The translations under genes were made by a program, and so were the position numbers. Below the pieces are notes generated by a model. The model was not told where the DNA came from. It saw nothing but the letters and a program-made list of their open reading frames with translations, and did no database searches. Of a stretch of DNA of 10,595 nucleotides, positions 7,803 to 10,595 are shown piece by piece (position 1 is the first letter of the stretch; each line of letters begins with the position of its first letter). The stretch comes from Oscillospiraceae bacterium (GTDB lineage Bacteria; Bacillota; Clostridia; Oscillospirales; Oscillospiraceae), in assembly GCA_020025295.1 (NCBI GenBank), contig JAHHSJ010000061.1, forward strand, positions 1 through 10,595, read 5' to 3'.

Positions 7803-7856
7803 ATTATAAACCGTCAACCTTACATTCCGGTGAAGGCAACCTTACAATTTCGTAAG
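7803..7856 (-). promoter_or_regulatory. Activator-type promoter of the ABC operon with paired direct repeats
   Basis: Reading the minus strand, TATAAT lies at 7808-7803, but the position 17 nt upstream (7831-7826) reads ACCGGA, with no -35 likeness. Instead TGTAAGGTTG occurs twice exactly, at 7846-7837 and 7824-7815, a 22-bp period (two helical turns). The copies flank the missing -35. The distal copy is also part of CTTACGAAATTGTAAG (7856-7841), whose ends CTTAC/GTAAG form an inverted repeat. Tandem half-sites next to a -35-less promoter are typical of OmpR/PhoB-family activation. The neighbouring response regulator is the obvious candidate (inference). Confidence 0.75.
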
Positions 7857-7860
7857 AAAC

Positions 7861-7888
7861 AAAAAAACAGAGTCCCGAAGGACTCTGT
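7861..7888 (-). terminator. Rho-independent terminator of the two-component operon
   Basis: On the minus strand ACAGAGTCC (7888-7880), a TTCG loop and GGACTCTGT (7875-7867) are followed by a T-run complementary to 7861-7867. The CUUCGG loop is an exceptionally stable tetraloop. The stem begins at the last base of the histidine kinase stop codon, so there is virtually no 3' spacer. The ABC operon therefore needs its own promoter. Confidence 0.92.
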
Positions 7889-8775
7889 TACAGTTTGAGG
7901 TTGGCGTCGATGATCGGGATGCAGAACACCACAGAAAGTCCTTTCGCCCCGTTCCGGACGGAGACGGTTCCATGATGCTTTTCAATGATGACTCGGGTAA
8001 TGGCAAGGCCGATGCCTGCACTATTGGGGGCAGAATTGGAAGAACGGTGGAACCGCTCGAATAGCTTGGGCAATTCCCCTTCCGCCACGCCGCCGCCGTC
8101 ATCCTCCACGGTAACACTCACAGAGGTGTCCCCCGTTTCCAACAAAATGTTCACCGTGCCCTCCGGCTCGGTGTGCTCGCAGGAATTCTTCACCAGATTG
8201 CCCAGTGCCTCATGGAGCCAGCCCTCGTCCCCACGGATCGTGGCTTCGCCCCGGATGACGATGTGCTTTTGCGGAAACAGCGGCTGAAGTTCTGACTGAA
8301 TGGAGCGGGCAATCTTCGCCAGATCGCAAGTTTGGAACTCCATCAGATAGGTTTCGCTGCGTATCTTCTCCAGCGTCAGCACATTCTGGATCAGCTGCTC
8401 CATTTTCTCGATGAGCACCAGCTCTTTCTCCGTGTGAGCATTGGGTGCGGCGGCGTGCTCCATTTCGCAGTAGAGCCGCAGCCCCGCCAGCGGAGTTTTC
8501 AGCTGATGGGAGATGTCCGACAGGAACTCGGTGTTGCTCTTTGCCTCCTGCCGGGTGGACTCCCGTTCTTGCAGCAGCCGGTGTTCCAGCTCGCAGATGT
8601 TGGTCTGCAAATGTCCCACCGCACCGTCCTCGGTACTCAGCTCCGTCTGGGTGCCATCCAACAGGAAGGTGTCGATGCTCTCGGTGAGCGACTCCACCTT
8701 TTTCCGCTGGCGGATACAGTAGAACACCAGCGCTCCAATCACCACTAGCAGGGCGAAAATGATGGCTTCTCTCAT
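7888..8775 (-). CDS. Single-TM sensor histidine kinase
   Basis: A 295-residue membrane-anchored kinase that should phosphorylate the response regulator encoded just before it. One TM helix spans about 4-20 and is followed directly by a charged, probably coiled-coil linker (24-85). There is no extracellular sensor domain and no recognisable HAMP or PAS domain. HisKA has DISHQLKTPL with phospho-acceptor His90. HATPase motifs are the N box (HEALGNLVKNSCEH, 188-201), G1 (EDDGGG, 224-229), F box (FERF, 239-242) and G2 (GIGLAI, 254-259), so catalysis looks intact. The ATG overlaps the regulator's stop (ATGA), a sign of translational coupling. Lacking an ectodomain, it presumably senses within the membrane or through a partner such as the neighbouring FtsX permease; that link is inference. 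Confidence 0.93.
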   Translation of the reverse strand: MREAIIFALLVVIGALVFYCIRQRKKVESLTESIDTFLLDGTQTELSTEDGAVGHLQTNICELEHRLLQERESTRQEAKSNTEFLSDISHQLKTPLAGLRLYCEMEHAAAPNAHTEKELVLIEKMEQLIQNVLTLEKIRSETYLMEFQTCDLAKIARSIQSELQPLFPQKHIVIRGEATIRGDEGWLHEALGNLVKNSCEHTEPEGTVNILLETGDTSVSVTVEDDGGGVAEGELPKLFERFHRSSNSAPNSAGIGLAITRVIIEKHHGTVSVRNGAKGLSVVFCIPIIDANLKL

Positions 8776-9437
8776 ACCGTTTCGTCCTCCCAGCGATAGC
8801 CGGCACCCCGGACCGTGACGATGTGACCGGCTCCGATTTTTTCCCGGAGACGGCTGATGTGGACGGACAGGGTGTTGTCATCGATAAAGTTTCCATCACA
8901 GTCCCAGATTCGCTCCAGCAAGGCATTTCGGGTGACAATGCCGCCCCGGTTGGAAATCAGAGTGTTCAGAATCTGAAACTCAGTTGGAGTCAGGGCGATG
9001 GCTTCTCCGTCCTTGGTGACGCTCATGGCGGTGAGGTCCAGATAGAAGTTCTTCCGGCGGAACTCGGTGGTTCTCCGTCTGCGCAGCAATACCCGGACAC
9101 GAGAAAGAAATTCCTGCATTTTGAAGGGCTTGGTCACATAGTCATCCGCTCCGGCATCCAGGCCACGGACGATCTGGTACTCTTCGTCGCAGGCGGTCAG
9201 GAACAGGATGGGCACATCACTTCCCTGTCCGCGCAGCTCGGTGCAAAGTTCCAGCCCGTTGCCATCCGGCAGCATGACATCTAAAATCAGCAGGTCAAAG
9301 CTGTGTTGTTCCAGCAGCTTCCGCCCCTCCTGACAGCTTGCAGCGCTGTGCACCTGATACTGCTCCTTTTCCAGCAGCTCACACAGCCCCTCCCGGAGGA
9401 AAAAGTCATCCTCCAGCAGCATAATTTCCGCTCTCAT
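8772..9437 (-). CDS. OmpR/PhoB-family response regulator
   Basis: A 221-residue cytosolic transcription factor. The receiver domain (about 4-117) has acidic pocket residues Asp10/Asp11, phospho-acceptor Asp53 in LLILDVMLPDGNG, Thr81 and Lys103 in VTKPF. The winged-helix DNA-binding domain (about 129-217) has LTPTEFQILNTLI, the recognition-helix region NTLSVHISRLREK and a C-terminal wing VRGAGYRW. The start is ATG 9437, preceded by AGGGGAG at 10 nt. The frame stays open further upstream, but that stretch covers the promoter and does not look like protein of this family; a GTG only one base after the ribosome site is too close. It is first in its operon with the kinase and is the likely regulator of the ABC operon's repeat-bearing promoter. 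Confidence 0.95.
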   Translation of the reverse strand: MRAEIMLLEDDFFLREGLCELLEKEQYQVHSAASCQEGRKLLEQHSFDLLILDVMLPDGNGLELCTELRGQGSDVPILFLTACDEEYQIVRGLDAGADDYVTKPFKMQEFLSRVRVLLRRRRTTEFRRKNFYLDLTAMSVTKDGEAIALTPTEFQILNTLISNRGGIVTRNALLERIWDCDGNFIDDNTLSVHISRLREKIGAGHIVTVRGAGYRWEDETV

Positions 9438-9468
9438 CTGCTTCACGCTCCCCTGATTTGTTTCTTTT

Positions 9469-9525
9469 ATTATATCGGAAAGCGATGCTCCGTCAAGTCG
9501 GTGGTGTTTCAGAGCTGCAAAACAC
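9469..9525 (-). promoter_or_regulatory. Promoter of the two-component operon with an upstream inverted repeat
   Basis: On the minus strand TTGACG (9496-9491) and TATAAT (9474-9469) are separated by 16 nt, a good SigA promoter, so basal expression of the regulators should be substantial. Upstream of the -35 lies an inverted repeat GGTGTTT (9503-9509) and AAACACC (9519-9525) with a 9-nt spacer. It does not resemble the TGTAAGGTTG repeats of the ABC promoter, so it may bind a different protein. Confidence 0.7.
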
Positions 9526-9550
9526 CCGGCAGAAAAAGGCCGAAAAATTT

Positions 9551-9603
9551 TTGAATCAGACAAAAATCTGATGCTATACGCCGGTTGTTTCTTGTGATAG
9601 AAT
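9551..9603 (+). promoter_or_regulatory. Probable promoter region of the DUF3592 gene with an inverted repeat
   Basis: TTGAAT (9551-9556) pairs with TATACG (9575-9580; spacer 18, TG one base before the -10). A second possible -10, TAGAAT at 9598-9603, has no good -35. Between the boxes of the first candidate lies the inverted repeat ATCAGA (9555-9560) and TCTGAT (9567-9572) with a CAAAAA spacer, well placed for a repressor. Which start is used cannot be decided by eye. Confidence 0.45.
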
Positions 9604-9674
9604 GAAGTCAGAGTACCCAAATCGGAGGTTCCCGGAGGAACTTCCCCATCTTTCTGAAATGCAAGGTGAACTAT

Positions 9675-10100
9675 ATGGAAAAAATATTCTTTCGGTTTTA
9701 TTTTATCATTCCACTGATTCTGATCTCCGTTACTGTGGGACTGCTGATCAACTGGCGAAAGAAAAAGAACCGCTATGCAGAGTGTACCGGCAAGATCATC
9801 GATTTTTACGAAACTACATCCTCCTTTGGCCATGATTTGGGCAAATCCAAGCGGTTTTCTCCTGTTGTGCGATACATAGTCAATGGGCGGGATTTTGAAT
9901 TCATCAGCGGATACGGCGCCACTTCGATGAAGATTGGTGATGATTTGCCGGTTCTATACGACCCTAACGACTGGGCGAAAGCGCACATCAAGACCGGCCT
10001 CTATGTGGCTCCCCTCATTACTGGCATTCTGAGCGTGTTCTCTCTGATTCCTCAGATTATCTTCATTATTCTGAAATGCAAGGGAATCATAACCTATTAA
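9675..10100 (+). CDS. DUF3592-family two-TM membrane protein
   Basis: A 141-residue protein with TM helices at about 7-26 and 109-133 bracketing a soluble, beta-rich middle. The middle has the DUF3592 pattern: Y-x-E-C-T-G-K-I-I-D (34-43), P-V-V-R-Y-I-V-N-G (63-71), and G-D-D-L-P-V-L-Y-D-P-N-D (88-99). The family is widespread in bacteria and has no established biochemical role. ATG 9675 is preferred to the in-frame GTG 9666 because AAGGTG (9663-9668) lies 6 nt before the ATG and contains the GTG. It is transcribed divergently from the two-component operon and ends in its own terminator, so it is monocistronic. A link to the ABC module is suggested only by position. Confidence 0.82.
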   Translation: MEKIFFRFYFIIPLILISVTVGLLINWRKKKNRYAECTGKIIDFYETTSSFGHDLGKSKRFSPVVRYIVNGRDFEFISGYGATSMKIGDDLPVLYDPNDWAKAHIKTGLYVAPLITGILSVFSLIPQIIFIILKCKGIITY

Positions 10101-10126
10101 GGTTTCCCGTTCAAATCATAGGATAT

Positions 10127-10167
10127 AACCCCACCATGCAGGGATTTTCCCTTGCACGGTGGGGTTT
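10127..10167 (+). terminator. Hairpin terminator after the DUF3592 gene
   Basis: AACCCCACC (10127-10135) pairs with GGTGGGGTT (10158-10166). The stem continues inward past a mismatch as TGCA/TGCA and GGGA/TCCC with one bulge, ending in a TTT loop. The T-tract is short and interrupted, so termination may be less efficient than at the other hairpins here. Confidence 0.7.
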
Positions 10168-10440
10168 GCTGTTTGCCGTCTCGAGACAGGGATTGTGTCC
10201 GCCGATTCTACAAAAAGCTACAAGTCCTGATCGTATTTCGAAAAAAGCAAAACTTGTGATTTCCGTGGTAGTTCCTGTTCCTTCCAGTGATTCCTATCAG
10301 CGGTTTTTTGCCTGTTTTGCGTCCACTTTTGCATTTTGGAGAGAATTTGGGAGAGACATTTTACCCTTGCTGCAAGCGGGTTTTCAGCCCTTTTGAAATC
10401 TAATTGGAGAGAAATTGACCCTCTCCGGAAAGGAAATTCC
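10168..10440. other. Gene-free stretch before the excisionase-like gene
   Basis: No credible gene, tRNA or clear SigA promoter is visible on either strand. The longer open frames here lack ribosome sites and pass through the terminator or into the next gene. What can be seen is a cluster of GGAGAG motifs at 10338, 10350 and 10406, two of them in a longer shared context (GGAGAGAA-TTTG and GGAGAGAAATTG). The last copy can pair with CTCTCC at 10421-10426 to form a 6-bp hairpin just before the ribosome site. It could be a recombinase or excisionase binding region, an element junction, or plain leader. Confidence 0.4.
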
Positions 10441-10595
10441 ATGAAAAAACATGACTTGAAGGCCATCTGCGACCAGATGTTTGCCGATTATCCTGACATC
10501 GTAACCGTTAAACAGGTACAAAATATGCTTGGATGCAGTAGAACCTTTGTGTACGGACTGATCGATGAGGGCGAACTTCCTGCCCTCCAGATCGG
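10441..10595 (+). CDS. Excisionase-like HTH DNA-binding protein, partial at window end
   Basis: The first 51 residues are visible and the gene continues past the right edge. ATG 10441 is preceded by AAAGGA (10429-10434) at 6 nt. Residues 21-51 (VTVKQVQNMLGCSRTFVYGL, then IDEGELPALQI) match the MerR-like HTH_17 'excisionase family' fold: first helix, recognition helix at SRTFVYGLI, and the turn leading to a wing expected to begin with the next Gly. Small proteins of this type are common beside tyrosine integrases of integrative elements in Clostridia, where they direct excision, but relatives also act as plain regulators. Because the rest and the downstream gene are not visible, the excision role is inference. 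Confidence 0.75.
   Translation, partial: MKKHDLKAICDQMFADYPDIVTVKQVQNMLGCSRTFVYGLIDEGELPALQI

Noticed and set aside
7811..7816. TTGACG (minus strand) as -35 box of the ABC operon
   Set aside because: It lies only 3 nt [sic: 2-3 nt] from the TATAAT box, far too close to act as its -35; the bases are part of the proximal direct repeat.
9438..9833. N-terminal extension of the response regulator to about 353 residues
   Set aside because: The extension covers the TTGACG/TATAAT promoter and ribosome site, and is not part of the receiver fold; the family's normal length fits ATG 9437.
9602..9835. Plus-strand 77-codon frame overlapping the DUF3592 gene start
   Set aside because: It starts with no purine-rich site and overlaps the DUF3592 gene in another frame, which has both a ribosome site and family motifs.
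10076..10396. Plus-strand 106-codon frame after the DUF3592 gene
   Set aside because: It begins inside the DUF3592 gene, passes through the terminator hairpin and shows no recognisable protein character.
10170..10440. tRNA gene or attachment-site tRNA end
   Set aside because: No T-loop GGTTCRANNCC or cloverleaf pairing could be found by eye on either strand.
10218..10466. Minus-strand 82-codon frame overlapping the excisionase-like gene
   Set aside because: It has no ribosome site and overlaps the start of a better supported plus-strand gene; a remnant of an integrase tail was considered but no motif is visible.

Overview
The base composition is mixed and moderately GC-rich. Shine-Dalgarno sites are strong and purine-rich, promoters are SigA-like (TTGNNN-TATAAT), and terminators are hairpins followed by U-tracts. 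With the gene families present (CRTxQ-type iron alcohol dehydrogenase, XRE plus zinc-ribbon regulator, MATE exporter, two-component system beside an FtsX-type ABC transporter, DUF3592 protein, excisionase-like HTH protein), this suggests a Firmicute, most likely a gut-type Clostridia (Oscillospiraceae or Lachnospiraceae-like). The lineage is inference; the window holds no rRNA, tRNA or phylogenetic marker.

Layout. At 1-744 (minus) lies the N-terminal part of an iron-containing alcohol dehydrogenase that runs off the left edge. It appears to carry an in-frame internal deletion that fuses its two metal-ligand segments. Divergent from it, 898-1347 (+) encodes an XRE-type regulator with a C-terminal zinc ribbon, closed by a terminator. 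A separate strong promoter with an 8-bp inverted repeat around its -10 box drives a MATE exporter at 1484-2833 (+). A hairpin at 2851-2881 probably terminates both the MATE gene and the converging minus-strand operon.

The centre (2886-9437, all minus strand) is one functional module in two transcription units. The first unit encodes an OmpR-type response regulator and a single-TM histidine kinase (ATGA overlap), ending in a UUCG-loop terminator. The second unit encodes a MacB/LolD-type ATPase, a 914-residue FtsX-type permease with two extracellular domains, and a signal-peptide-bearing, TM-anchored Ig-like protein; all three are tightly packed (1 nt and 5 nt gaps). Its promoter has a good TATAAT but no -35, and carries two perfect 10-bp direct repeats 22 bp apart, as expected for activation by the neighbouring response regulator. 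The most economical reading is a signal-inducible ABC system acting on the cell envelope or on an antimicrobial or peptide substrate. The substrate cannot be read from sequence.

To the right, a divergent promoter region rich in inverted repeats leads to a small two-TM DUF3592 protein (9675-10100, +) with a terminator. About 270 bases without a recognisable gene follow, and then the start of an excisionase-like HTH gene (10441 to the window end, +). This hints that the module may sit beside, or be cargo of, an integrative element whose integrase would lie just outside the window.
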